64,000 bases of DNA from assembly GCA_024195585.1 (NCBI GenBank), contig SWBL01000283.1, forward strand, positions 1 to 64,000, read 5' to 3'. The number at the start of each line of letters is the position of its first letter. Position 1 is the stretch's first letter. The DNA comes from Aureobasidium sp. EXF-3400 (taxonomy: Eukaryota; Ascomycota; Dothideomycetes; Dothideales; Saccotheciaceae). This document shows positions 46,081-57,179 of this stretch, piece after piece. The translations under genes were made by a program, and so were the position numbers. The notes below the pieces were generated by a model. It did no database searches. It was given only the letters and a program-made list of their open reading frames with translations, and was not told the DNA's origin.

Positions 46081-46640
46081 ACACGATACTAGAGAGGCAT
46101 TACTGCTTCTAACATAAACCGGTTAAGTCTAGAGAAATTATTACTATAACTTTTAGTAAGTAAATCTGCTAGTTTTCTAGCTAGTATATAGTATAATACT
46201 ATTCTATCTTACTTTTTATTAGCTATATACTTTATCTAGATTCTTAATAGTAACTAAAAGTATTTACTAGCTTTAAATTATTATTAGTAGATTTATAAGT
46301 AATAGAATAATTAAATAATAGTATAAATACTTCTATTAACCTAATTAGGAATTTAGCTTAATTCCGGCTAGACTCCAATATCTTAGCATACCGGTATATG
46401 CATCTCTAATCTAGCTGCTTTACTACTCTTTAACTCTTTAACTCTACTAATCCCGGTTCTGTTTTTTCTACTTTAACTGCTTCTAAGGCATTTTAAGGCC
46501 TCTAGATTACAGGATTTCTCTAGGTAAGTACTAATATCCATATAGTCTGTAAAATCACTATTACTATACACTTAGTACGCTTAAACTACGTGTCATAGTA
46601 GTATGCGCATACGGCATAACACGTCCTTTCTTACGCACAC
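46081..46640. repeat. AT-rich RIP-like degenerate block (probable transposon relic)
   Basis: This block differs sharply from all other DNA here. Between about 46131 and 46370 it is made mostly of TA, TT and AA steps; I find no CA dinucleotide and a single TG in ~240 bases, while TA is very frequent. That is the signature of repeat-induced point mutation (C to T at CpA on both strands), which acts on repeated elements in many Pezizomycotina. The rightmost ~150 bases regain a normal composition. No terminal repeats, open frame or protein match could be recognised, so the element type is unknown. Confidence 0.6.
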
Positions 46641-46685
46641 TCGCTCTTACTTTCTCTTTCCCTCCTTTCTCTAATCGTAGCTAAC

Positions 46686-46889
46686 ATGGCTAGATCTGGC
46701 AAGCAACCACCAGTGCGCAAATAGGATGCCGCGCGCACTAGCCGCGAGGAATCTCATTAAAAAGTCACTAGTACGTGGTCTCTCTTATACTGCTCTACTC
46801 GGCGCGTCATTCACGCGCGTTCACTCAATCTGACGTTCACTCTTCTTGATTACGAGACTTACTCACTTTACAATCTCCTGATCTTGTAG
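46686..46889 (+). pseudogene. possible degenerate open frame beside the AT-rich block
   Basis: After a CT-rich leader, an ATG opens MARSGKQPPVRK and then meets TAG (46722-46724) and TAA (46758-46760), after which the frame is open again to a TAG at 46887. Both early stops are what a C-to-T change in CAG or CAA would give, as in RIP-damaged transposon genes. The segment also overlaps a candidate first exon of the H3K9 methyltransferase (46726-46770), so the two readings compete. Short length keeps confidence low. Confidence 0.25.
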
Positions 46890-46908
46890 ACTGACATAAA
46901 GTAAACAG

Positions 46909-48618
46909 GTTGACGAGATCTGCGCGCATTGCGTGGATAAGGCAGGAGTAAGTGACCCTGTCCCTCCTCCAACGCCCAACATTCGAAGTTCACATTCGAC
47001 GCTTGTATTTGACTTGCAATCAACCTTCAAGCAGCTGACCACTTTGTATCACAGCTTGAGCAATACCTCATCAAATGGAAGCATGAAGTCCCCTCACAAG
47101 CCGTGTTGTCATGGCACTACCTCGAGGATCTAGCCTCCATCGCGGACTCACTACAGTCATACATCAACAACTTTGTGTCAAGGTATCTCCTACGAATCTT
47201 TCCCATTCGGCCCTTCCACTTTACTTATTCCAATGCAGTCTCAAATCAGGATACGGCAATGGTTCGCTACGACTGCCTCCTGCCGAAGTCATTTCCTTAA
47301 AGCGTAAGAGTCCGCATGACGAGAGCCATTCGAGCCGTGCGTCGTCTCTGGCTACTTCCACCTCTACTTCATCGTCAATTCCAATTCGTTCATCAAAACT
47401 CGAAGTCTGGAATGGCGTTCTCCTTAAGAAGTCCGGAGATATTTATCCCCATCCCATGACTTCTGGTGTTGAACGTATTGATGCAACAACCGTCCCAACG
47501 CCGGCCATGCTCTCTGCTGCAAAAGCTCACCTTGCCGACGGAGTGAAACAAGGCCGCAAATTCGTTCGCAGACAGTTTTTGCAACAGCTGGCAAGCATCC
47601 CTGGTCCTCCGGTCACTTTTGTCAACGAAGTCAACAAAGAGACACCATCTCTTAGCTTTACATACATCCAGGACTACGTTCTTGGCGAGGGGGTATCTCG
47701 AGACGATGCGGATGCAGTGAAGATGGGGTGCAAGAAATGCCGGCCGGATATGGGAGGTAATCGAGGGTGTGAATATACTACAAAGTGTGACTGTCTGGAA
47801 TTCGCCGCTCCTGACGAATCGCGTTGCAAAGATGATGAGCAAAAAGAGCAATTCGCAGCCTGGATAAGTGGAGAGGCAGATTCGGAAGGTCTGCCTAAGC
47901 GATTTCCCTACAAGAAGGATCACGTAAACAACCTCTTTGTGCTGGATACTTTCTATCTGGACAGCAGAAACGCCATCTACGAATGTAACGAGCTATGCAG
48001 ATGTGGCTCCGGCTGCAAGAACAGGCTCGTTCAGAAAGGCCGTAAGGTACCTCTTGAGATCTTCAAGACAAGAGGGCGAGGTTTTGGTAAGTTCAAGCTT
48101 TGTATATAGCTTCAGGCCATTGCTGACTGGAACACATAGGTCTTCGTTGTCCCATCGATCTCAAAAGAGGTCAATACATTGATAGATACCTCGGCGAACT
48201 CATCACCGATGGCGAGGCCGACGCTCGTGAGGAATCTGGCGACTTCAACAAGGCTTCTTACATGTTCTGGCTTGACAAGTTCGCTGGAGACGAGGATGAC
48301 CCTGCCGAGCTCCACAAGAGTGACTGCTTCGTCGCAGATGGCGAGAAGATGGGCGGTCCGACTCGCTTCATTAATCATAGCTGCGATCCAAACTGCCGTC
48401 TATTCACTGTGAGTTACAACAGGTTCGATCGACGAATCTACGATCTGGCCTTCTTTGCACTGGAGAACATTCCTGCTGGCACCGAGCTCACGTTCGACTA
48501 CATGGACCCGGAAGAAGGTGAAGCTGGTCAAGCAGCGAATGAAGACATGGAGGAAGGCGGTGTTGCTGTGGACTGTCTCTGTGGCGCAAGCAATTGCAGA
48601 GGCAAGTTGTGGATGTGA
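46909..48618 (+). CDS. histone H3-K9 methyltransferase, Clr4/DIM-5 type, with chromodomain
   Basis: Methylates histone H3 lysine 9 to build heterochromatin. Exons 46909-46947, 47055-47182, 47239-48086 and 48140-48618 join in phase. The first two give VDEICAHCVDKAG then LEQYLIKWKHE and LSWHYLEDL, a chromodomain-like core (compare YLVKW...W..EENL). Next come the pre-SET cysteines (GCKKCRPDMGG, CDCLEFA, CNELCRCGSGCKNR), the SET motif RFINHSCDPN with FDYM, and post-SET CLCGASNCRGKLW, so all zinc-binding cysteines look intact. The true start is unresolved: a small exon at 46726-46770 would add MPRALAARNLIKKSL in phase. An ATG at 47111 gives a continuous frame without the chromodomain, reading through a 56-nt intron. 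Confidence 0.85.
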
Positions 48619-49249
48619 GCAAGCATCGACTCCGAAAAGCACGATTCAATCTGTCGAAACCTTTCAGCACGCGTTTCTTGTGTCAACTTCGGAGAGCATT
48701 CGACCTAAAGGCTGTTATGTAGTCTTTACGGTCCAGGACAAGGAGTTTTTTCTTTTTTCTTTTGTCGCAAGCAATGGACTGGGGTGCGTCGAGAATGCAA
48801 TCTTCTTGGTCAGCATACATAGGTAGCATAGCAGAAGCCTTACAAATCACATCTGAATTGGTCAGTCGAGTGTTTGCTGTTACAACTGCTTGGATCAAAG
48901 TGCTTCTTACAGTGTGGTTGGGCATGTGTATTGAGTATAATCGGCTGGGATGGCATCGAGTATGCATCAAGATGGATGCCATCACTCACCTACACGTTCT
49001 CATCATCTTTGGCATACCCCAGACTGGCGATTCGGGTCGCGGATCAAAGCCGCGCGAAGCAAACCCTGGCGCGACTCTCCATCGACTTTTTTCTTTGCCA
49101 AGGACTTTTGGAGAAACCACTTTTTGCGATAAGCAACCTACCCAAACATCGCCAGATACCAGACCTTGTGACGACGACGACCGAACTCTTCTGTCACTCT
49201 CGATACTACAGCCAAGACACACATCGCCTCCTTCATACTACCGCACAAG
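48619..49249. other. intergenic region
   Basis: About 0.63 kb between the methyltransferase gene and RRP1, containing the terminator of one and the promoter of the other. Frames up to 177 codons (48762-49295) read into the next gene and have no motif. Confidence 0.35.
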
Positions 49250-50057
49250 ATGGCGCAATCAGCAGCGCCCAACAACCCTTTCATCAAGCAACTAGTCCAC
49301 AATGGTACACCTTCCCTTCACTCCTTCAGCTCATATCTCTTCTGACATATCCTCTCTCTCAGACCGTCAAGTCCGCGACAAAGCCGTAGCCTCCCTCCGC
49401 ACATTCCTCTCCCGCAACACCCCCTTCAGCTCCCTCGACTTTCTAAAACTCTGGAAAGGCCTCTTCTACTGCATGTGGTCCTGCGACAAACCCGCTCCAC
49501 AACGCCGTCTCGCCCTCGATCTCTCTGCCCTCGTATCTCTCCTCTCCACACGTGCAAACTTCATCGGCTTTATGCGCGCATTCTGGCAAACCATTTCCAG
49601 AGAATACACCGGTATCGACTCTTTGCGCATGGACAAATTCCTCTTTATGATCAGAAGCTATGTCAATGCTGGCTTTGCCTATTGCGCAAAATCCAACTGG
49701 AAAGATGCAGAGACCAGAAAAGAGTATTTGGATTTGTTGAGGGAGATCCCGTTGAACCCTCGGGATCCCAAGGTGCCGAATGGTTTGAAGTATCATGTTA
49801 TTGATGTCTATGTTGATGAGCTGGAAAAGGTCGGGGATGACAAGGCGCCGTATGAGGAGTTGATGGCGCCGTTGGTTGAGTTGGGAGAGAAGGCTGTGCT
49901 CAAGAGTGTGAGGAAGAAGGTTGAAGAGGCCTTGGATGATGACAGAGCAAAGAAGTGGTTGGGTATTGAGGAAGACGATGAAGAGTTGAGTGAGGCTGAG
50001 GAAGAGCTTGATGACGAAGAGGACGAGGATGAGGAGTTCGGCGGCTTTGACGACTGA
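49250..50057 (+). CDS. RRP1: ribosomal RNA processing protein 1 (Nop52 family)
   Basis: A nucleolar protein needed for 27S pre-rRNA processing and 60S subunit maturation. Exons 49250-49304 and 49363-50057 join in an Asp codon (G|AC); 249 residues. The N-terminus MAQSAAPNNPFIKQLVHNDRQVRDKAV is the typical start of the family, which would be lost if the frame were begun at the downstream ATG at 49302. Other conserved pieces are FLKLWKGLFYCMWSCDKP, DSLRMDKFLFMIRSYV and GLKYHVIDVYVDELEKV. The last ~30 residues are almost all Glu and Asp, as in other fungal Rrp1 proteins. Confidence 0.93.
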
Positions 50058-50477
50058 GGCCTGTCAGCATGTTGACGTTGCTGGACAAAATTCTGCCGAT
50101 ATCCACCGCCAGAAGACAGCTGGACGCTTACAACTGCGCGTTCGCTGCTTATATGCAGCCGCTCCCGTCGATCGTTCGAAAAGGAGCAATACAGCCTCTC
50201 GAACCAAAAGTTTGGCACGGCCACAAAAAGGTGCAATTCTCACAGGCACACGAGCAAGGCGTAAGGCGTTCACGGAATAGCATAAGGGAAAGGAAGATCA
50301 AAATTTGCATTTGAGCTGAATATCATAGTGGTTCTCTGAAGCTCAGGAAGAACAATACCCACGAAACTCCTCGATATGCGAGGCCCTCAGACTCATGTCC
50401 GTCCCATCCCAAGTTCGTGCAATTACATGGTGCTGTCATCAAGTCATTGTACCGCATCCTTCGGCCATCAAGAGCAA
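50058..50477. other. convergent intergenic region
   Basis: About 0.42 kb of shared 3' flank between RRP1 and the GH17 gene. Nothing recognised. Confidence 0.35.
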
Positions 50478-51441
50478 CTAGCAGGTCAGCGGGTACTTTG
50501 CGCTGCGGTCAACGTTCATGGCACCCCAGTGAGTCTCATCTTCAGCAGCTCCGCTATCACCGATAGATTGAGGCTTCCAGGGCTCATCAAATGCTTCGAA
50601 AACGAAGACGTTGACACCCCATGAGATCATTCCGCAGACGGCATCGTCGAAGTATGTTTGTGCGTTCTTCGTGCCTGCAATGGCAGCGCCGTAGTTGGAT
50701 CCTCCTGCACAAAGGTCAATATCTGTCTCAGACAATCCAACGATGAAACTCACCATCACTAGGCCAACCAGTTTCGCCAACCCAGAACTCGATTGCGTTC
50801 AGAGAGCCTGAGACACCCTGGATATGACCAAGGGCTTGTTGGATGTCGTCGAAGAAAGTGTAGGTGGCATTGGAGATGGGCGATCCTTGCCAATATGCAA
50901 AGCCATTAGCCAGCAAGAAGTCGACTCCTCCCTTGATGACAGCATCGGCTGTACCATCAGCAAACTTGTTCCAGCTGTCTGCCGTGCCGATCTTGACGCC
51001 CTGAGGCAACACTGACTTGACGTCGTTGATCTTCTCCAGCAACTGAGGACCAGTGAAGGTCTTGCGATAGAGTGTCTCTGATCCGACAGTTACGCCGTAG
51101 ACTTGATTGCGGTATTGAGGGACATATGTCTGCAGGGCCTGCTTGTCGGCTTGGAGACTCTGATCGACGTCTGGCCAGACACCAAGGATAACCATGAAGC
51201 CTTTGGATTGTGCAGCGGGAAGGATCTGTTGAGCTGTGTTGCAGTCGCTGGCGGCATATATGCGTACAATGGTGCTGCCAGAGTTGGCCTTGATGGCATC
51301 GAAGTCGGCTTCGTAGTCAGCCTGGAACTTGCATGATCCATCTGCCTTTTTGTCTCCTAATGCGAAGCCCAGAGTGCCAACAGCTGAGACTAGAAGTGGA
51401 GATAGGATCAGGACAAGGCATAAGATTAGAGTTGTGCGCAT
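50478..51441 (-). CDS. GH17 glucan beta-1,3-glucosidase/transferase (Bgl2/Scw-like)
   Basis: A cell-wall enzyme that cleaves or rearranges beta-1,3-glucan. Exons 51441-50754 and 50704-50478 join in a Gly codon (G|GA); 304 residues. The start is the ATG at 51441, as the frame above offers only a TTG. MRTTLILCLVLILSPLLVSA is a secretion signal. The (beta/alpha)8 enzyme shows GTLGFALGDKK, IVRIYAASDC, VGSETLYR with the proton-donor Glu, and IEFWVGETGWPSDG with the nucleophile Glu. VFVFEAFDEPWKP near the end is also characteristic. No GPI signal or Ser/Thr-rich tail is present, so it is predicted to be a soluble wall protein. Confidence 0.92.
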
Positions 51442-52641
51442 TGTTGGTTTTGCGATAGTCAAGATGAATAGATGTGTCGAAGCAAAGGGATGATTGAGAT
51501 TTGATGAAAGGTAACGAAGGAAGAGCGGTTTTCAAGCAGAAGAGGCGCCGAGGAGTGACACGGAGGTCAGCAGCAGGAAATGGTAGATGAGACGATGAGA
51601 ATGATTGGAAGTTCGGATTTCAGAAGCAGGCAAACACACAAAGAAAGCCATCTCAAGACAGGCAGTCACTACAAATCGGGAAGCGACCTGTCACACACCA
51701 CAGCCAAGCATTCTTTGGTGCCACCTGCCTGGATTGCTGCATCGCAAACACGCATGAGCATGACACTTGGAATATATTCTGTGCTTCCATTGCATGCGGT
51801 GGCTGCTTTGTTGTACAGCACAGTTGTATACCAATCGTGCACAATTAAACTTAAGCATCAATCTACAATATCCCTCCCCACATCGATTATTCCCGGGCTC
51901 TAGATCTGCTACAAGGATATACAGACTTTGAGATGCCATGCGTCTATACGAACAAACGAATAGGTGACGGTTGTTCGTTCATCTCCGATGGAGAACGTGA
52001 AGTCAGCGAGATCCTTGTCTTTTCAGCTCTCAGCTACGGCGATACCGAAGACGTTCAATGGCAGCAAATTTGTGAATGTAGATCGGCGATCTGTCACTTG
52101 GAGAGGATATGGACAGCAAGGTAAGTTTGTAGTGTAGAATCGTTTATTCATTTTCAAAGTCTCTAGTAAAAGAAGAAAGACCCAGTCAGAAAAGCCTGTA
52201 CTAGAGCCACTCCATACAGAACGTTCCATAGGAGTACAAGAAGAAGTTGAAGAAAGGTAATCAAAGCGGCCACCGAATCATCGGCACCTGGTATCGTCAA
52301 GAAGCGAATGGAAAAAGAAAATGAAGAGAAATGTTCAAGAAAAGCGAGAAGCTGGAAAGTCAACTGTCTCGTTGAGCGAAGTGGAGGCATGATTGGGAGG
52401 TCTCATCCCAATGTCCCCATCACTCCATGTCCAATTGAATGGTCAAGAGGATCATATGCAACCGTTACGCAAGCCCGTCCAACCGTCGGAAGCCGTTGCG
52501 CGCGACAGTGAGGGATGAAACGCCAACGTGGCTGTTGTTGATGATGCGTCGCGTCGTGGTAGAATTTTGGTGAAAGGAAAAAGGCGTTGATCATTAAAGT
52601 TTGGGTGTTGTTGATGTTGACGTGTTGACTGTGATTGTTGT
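51442..52641. other. intergenic region
   Basis: About 1.2 kb containing the GH17 promoter and the 3' flank of the next minus-strand gene. Frames are at most 107 codons (51580-51903) and unrecognised. I see no repeat or RNA gene. Confidence 0.4.
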
Positions 52642-53001
52642 TCACAGACGGCCGAAGAGGACATCCTCGAAGCCTCCCACGGCGGTGCCTGCAAAGGGAC
52701 GGGGCTCGATCAGGCTGAGAAGCTCTTCTGGAGTCTCGATCTTCTCCTCTTCCTGCTCAAGCTCTAGTTGACTAGGGCTGCGGCGAATGCTGAAGTTGCC
52801 AATCGAGTATGATGATACTGATGAGACGAGTTGGCTGAAGCGGCTGCCAGTCGATGATCTGCTGGCAGTCCAGCAGCTGTCAGAGTTCTCAGAGACAGGC
52901 GAGAGAGGAGCATTGGGAATGTGAGTCTGAGAAGATGAGAAGACAGTCTTGAGACGGCGAAGAGAGCCGGAGGCAATGTTGCGGTTGGAGCGAGAAGGCA
53001 T
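52642..53001 (-). CDS. small uncharacterised protein
   Basis: A 119-residue intronless frame from the ATG at 53001, MPSRSNRNIASGSLRRLKT, to the end FEDVLFGRL. I do not recognise a family. The first two thirds are Ser-rich and basic, probably disordered (SVSSYSIGNFSIRRSPSQ). Then comes an acidic stretch (LEQEEEKIETPEELLSLIE) and a hydrophobic, Pro/Gly-containing end, PRPFAGTAVGGFEDVLFGRL, that looks like a short conserved motif. The frame stays open upstream to 53418 but with no ATG, so the extra length is leader. The coding call rests on the composed, low-noise sequence only. Confidence 0.5.
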   Translation of the reverse strand: MPSRSNRNIASGSLRRLKTVFSSSQTHIPNAPLSPVSENSDSCWTASRSSTGSRFSQLVSSVSSYSIGNFSIRRSPSQLELEQEEEKIETPEELLSLIEPRPFAGTAVGGFEDVLFGRL

Positions 53002-54835
53002 TGTGATGGTGTTGTTGTGGTGTTGATCTGAAAGATGCTGCAAGAAGAGATGCCGAGAAGATTGTTTTGTAGTAGTAGCGAGTGTGGAATAATTGCTTTT
53101 GAAAGGCAAGGCAGTTAAAGAATGTGGTTGTGGTGATGAACCAAAGGAGTGGATATGATTTTGAAGATCCCAACCTCGTCGACACGCTGGGTTCTTAAGT
53201 ACTACGCGACTGTCGTTGCAAAGGAGGTAGGCTTGGGCAAGGAGTAAATATCGATTCCAACGGTGGCTCCGGGAAGACCAAGTGCAAAAAGTATGTAAGG
53301 GAAGCACAACGATCGCGGACTCCAGCCGCTGCAGCAACGTTATGAAGGAATGTAAATTTAGAGACGCGCAGCGTGAAGAGAACAGAAAGAACACCGAGAG
53401 AGAATGAAGAAGAAGCAAGCGATGAACATGGAAGCCTCACCTCATATCTCACCTTTTGTCTCGTGCCACATCTCCATCACAGTATGATCTACCAGATGAA
53501 GTTTCAGAGAGATGGCATATCAGTCTCGCTGGTGTTAGAGGTAGAGTTGGCAGGGATGTCGCCATGTCCCCACACTTTTGGCCACCAGTCTCGCCAAAGC
53601 GCACGCCCGCCTCGCGAACAAGTCCTTCGCACGACCGCCGATGACCCCTGACTGTCAACCAGACCCACCGAGGCGCGCCCCTTTCCCCACCGTTTGACCG
53701 TTGCTTTCCTGATATGAACAAGAAACTGTCCACAAACGACCTTAACTCACGATTTCTTGCAGTAGTTTTGCTATGGCGCATAGGTTCGCAGTAGGCATTC
53801 CATATTCGCAAAAATGCACCAAGCTTTTGTACCGACTTATCCAGGTCTTTGGGAAGCTGGACTCTACTAGGCAAGTAGAGCACAGGCAGTAGAACTGACC
53901 AGTTCTTCTTTTGGTCCACCGCTGTTTGTACAGGGCTGTCGGTTCAAGTCAGCCTCACACGTTGCTCAGCTATTGTGGTTGTGCAAGTCTGCGTGGACAA
54001 GCAAAGCGTGTTGGAACGTTGCGCCATGGAACATGCCAGGTCTCAGCTTGACACACATTTCTGTCAAAATGCTCCTGCCGTCTCTCAGGTCCCTGACCTT
54101 ATCTCCAAAGGATATTCAGGGCCGTCGATTCCTTCAAACCCTGACCTGGACGGATCTACAAGATCGCCTATCCTCCCGGCCTCCAATGTTCAGGTCTCGA
54201 AGTACCCAAAAGTCCCACTTCTTTTCTTACCACCTTGTGTCTAGCTTGCATATCATTAACTCATTTGAGACGGTCTCCCCGTGCGCCGAGCCACCGGTGG
54301 AAAAAGAGCCAAACGACGCGACAGGCGTTGCAAAGGTTCGTGTTTCTGTATGTCCACAAAAACAACACCACCCCCAAGCGATCTATCCGAGATTGCGATA
54401 TCAACTGTGCAAACAGTCAGACGGTATGAGTCTGCTCAGGTGCTGAGGCGGAGCACCCTAGGTTACGTGTTCACAGCTGCCGTCTGTCCGTCGACATTAC
54501 GAAGTACCATACAGAAGGTCGTGACATTCTCACGTGTTTTGAGCTCGATCTCGTGGTCCAATGGTTTAAGATCGGTGTGCATCTTTTCTTACAGTATTCG
54601 ACTCCAGGCATCATGTGCTTTAAAGTCAGGTGGCCGGCTCATATGATATCAGCACTCCTCTATGACATAGACCGAAGCTCACTACGACCTGTGACCGGCG
54701 ACTCCGCCTCGCCGACCTAACGTCAAGCCTCTACCAGCAGCTGTACTCGAAGGACAAACGCCCAACTGTCCGTTTCAGCCGCTCAAGTCTTGTCTCCAGC
54801 CTAAACCATGACCGCCATTTTCAAACGGGCACGAC
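53002..54835. other. longest gene-free stretch
   Basis: About 1.83 kb. The right end is the 3' flank of TRM11; the left end is the leader and promoter of the small-protein gene. Frames up to 157 codons occur on both strands (53449-53919 minus; 53973-54446 plus) but overlap, lack domains and have no convincing introns. No tRNA or repeat found. Confidence 0.4.
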
Positions 54836-56475
54836 TCATGATGATGCCGCAGCGTTCGCTTCGACTTGTTGCTGTTGATCTTTGAAGCCTTGAAAGTACT
54901 GCGCCATGCGTTGTTAGCTGTGACAAAACACGTTAAACTTGTCATGCCCATGCATACCTTTCGACGGAATGCGTTGAGATCATCTGCCGTCACTCCGGTT
55001 GCTTCTTCGCGCTTCTCGCGGTTTCGAAGCGCTTCCTGGTCCACTTGGACTTCTGGAACGCGGCGGTAAGTGATGAGTCTGCGGGCCCCTACAAGACTAG
55101 TCAGCATCATCGAGCTTTACATCATAGCATTGAGGCTAAACGCACATCTGTTGAATTGCTGGACCGACATGGCTACCAGCTCCATTGCAGGATGGCTGGG
55201 AATCGGGATTTCCATATCCTCGTCATTAGCCACCGGCATCCACATACTGAGCCTGCCATTATCCACCATGTGAGTGTAGCCAAAGTCGAGTATGTCATCC
55301 ATCATTGCGTCAAAACTGTAAGCCTTCTTTGGTGGGATGTACCCTGGTGCCAGATGTGCTGGGACACCACTCTTGAGCAGAACTTCTTTCTGCAAGTCTT
55401 CTCTCGTGCTGCCTAGTACTCTCAGGCCCTCGCGAACACCATACGGAGGATCGCAAACAATGCCATCGAGCCACCTCGTCTTCCTGATTGGCGTGTTCGT
55501 CAGGTCACTCACAAACATATCCAGATACTGCGGCACCAGTCCATATTGTACGAAGTTGCTCATAACGTTTCGATCCGGCTTTCCACGAATGCTGCGAGGG
55601 TCGATATCACTACCAACCACAGTCGCGCCAAAGTGCGCACAGGCAATTGGAAAACTTCCCGTGCCAGTAAACGGATCGTAAAAGATCTTTCCAGGTGCTG
55701 CCAAAGCCATGTTCGCGGTGATGAGAGCTAGTTGCGAGTCCATCGATGTCGTGCTGATATATTTGCGCTTCTTGAGGTCGTATTTGTTCATCACCGACCT
55801 TCCACTCTCACCGATCAGACGGCCCAGCGCGACACGCTTGGGGTCTTTGGCCTCGAGATCATACTCTTCAAGCACAACCAAAGGAAGGTCCGGGTTCTTC
55901 ATTCGAATAGGTCCCTCAAAAGCCATATAAGAGAAGGATTCGACGATATCTCTTTTTTCCGTGTTCGTGCGCTTGGCCTGGAAACTGTCGATTTGGAAAC
56001 TGAAAGATGCCTTGTCTTTGTACTGAGGCCAGAGATGTTGTGATCGTTTCTTGACGTCTGCATGGCATTCGTCGTAGTTGTTGCCGATACCCCAGAGCTC
56101 GTAGACTGCTCCCGTCAACATGGATCTAGAGATGAGTTTTGCTGCGTCTTCGTCCGATGAGATTCTTGCAATGCAGAATGGTGACTGTTGTATATTTGCA
56201 TCAGCCTGTTTCTTCCTCGCTTATACAAAATCTGACACGTCTTGAAGCATTTCCATGATCCCACTTCGTTGATAGCAAGAATATGCTCTTTCGTGTGGAA
56301 AACATCTGCAAAAGAGAAAATGAAAGTGTTTGCTTTTTTCTCTTACCTGATCTGAGTATTCCAAAATCTCCAAGTCTACATTGTGCAACACTGCCAGCGC
56401 TTCCAACTCAGGACGACGAAACGTCTCGTGCATCTGCGCAAGCCGGATGAGATACTCCATTGGTGCTGACTCCAT
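54836..56475 (-). CDS. TRM11: tRNA (guanine-10-N2)-methyltransferase Trm11
   Basis: The catalytic subunit that, with Trm112, makes m2G at position 10 of tRNAs. Exons 56475-56347, 56184-55146, 55088-54958 and 54898-54836 give 453 residues. The second junction makes a Trp codon (T|GG), giving QQFNRWARRLITYRRVP, a conserved piece of the family. The N-terminal THUMP-like part starts MEYLIRLAQMHETFRRPELEALA. The SAM-binding loop is FYDPFTGTGSFPIACAHFGA and the catalytic motif IVCDPPYGVREG (DPPY). The last exon encodes only a Gln-rich end of 20 residues. Length and motif order match fungal Trm11. Confidence 0.93.
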
Positions 56476-57179
56476 CCTCTTTTAATTCTCTCGTTCGCTG
56501 GATGATTTTTGATGTTTGTAACACTGAGCGTTCGGAGATAGGATATGTCGATCCGCGAGCTCGATTGTTGTGTTGGCCTGATAGGTTTCGGATGTCCTAT
56601 GGTTGTCTCGGGGTAACTGCTGCCTTTGATATGGCGATATGGTGGTAGGTGTGTTCGATATAAACGAAATGCTCGGGTTTTGCAGAGAGGTCAAAAGTTC
56701 GTTTCGTGTCGGCTAAACCTGCCCAGCCAGTTCGCATCAACTCGACTTGGCAGAAGGCCCTTTCTTGACAGGGTTGCACCACGAACATCGTTTTGAGATG
56801 TCATATATGATACAACGCATTTCAAACGTCTTCTATCGCTGAACTATCTGAACTAGATGCTTTTTCGTACTGATGCGATTGATGGCGAGTGACTGTTGCA
56901 CATGTTCCATAAAGTTCAGTTGTGTAATCCGAGGATTATGATCTTCGAGAAGGCTTCATTGAAAACGCGATGTCAACGTTGTTACTAACAACGAGCCCTG
57001 TAGCATTGCACTTATAACGTACTCTTCTTGCATTTTAATCCCAGAGCTTCCGGGTCGATACTCTTTGATAACTGATATTACAGGACAATCGTCATGGAAA
57101 AAGAAAACGCATCCCACAACCCATCCATTTGCAGCAACCCCCCAAGAGACAAACTCCACAATGCATAATCCTTTCCCGT
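56476..57179. other. intergenic region
   Basis: About 0.7 kb holding the TRM11 promoter and the 3' flank of DNA ligase I. Nothing recognised. Confidence 0.35.

Noticed and set aside
52642..53418. 258-codon version of the small minus-strand protein
   Set aside because: The part above 53001 has no ATG and begins at a TTG; it is more likely untranslated leader.
53915..53965. GGTTCAAGTC-containing hairpin resembling a tRNA T-arm
   Set aside because: The stem encloses 11 bases instead of a 7-base T-loop, and no acceptor or anticodon arm can be folded around it.
53449..54446. Frames of 156-157 codons on both strands
   Set aside because: Mutually exclusive, without recognisable motifs; no supporting introns.
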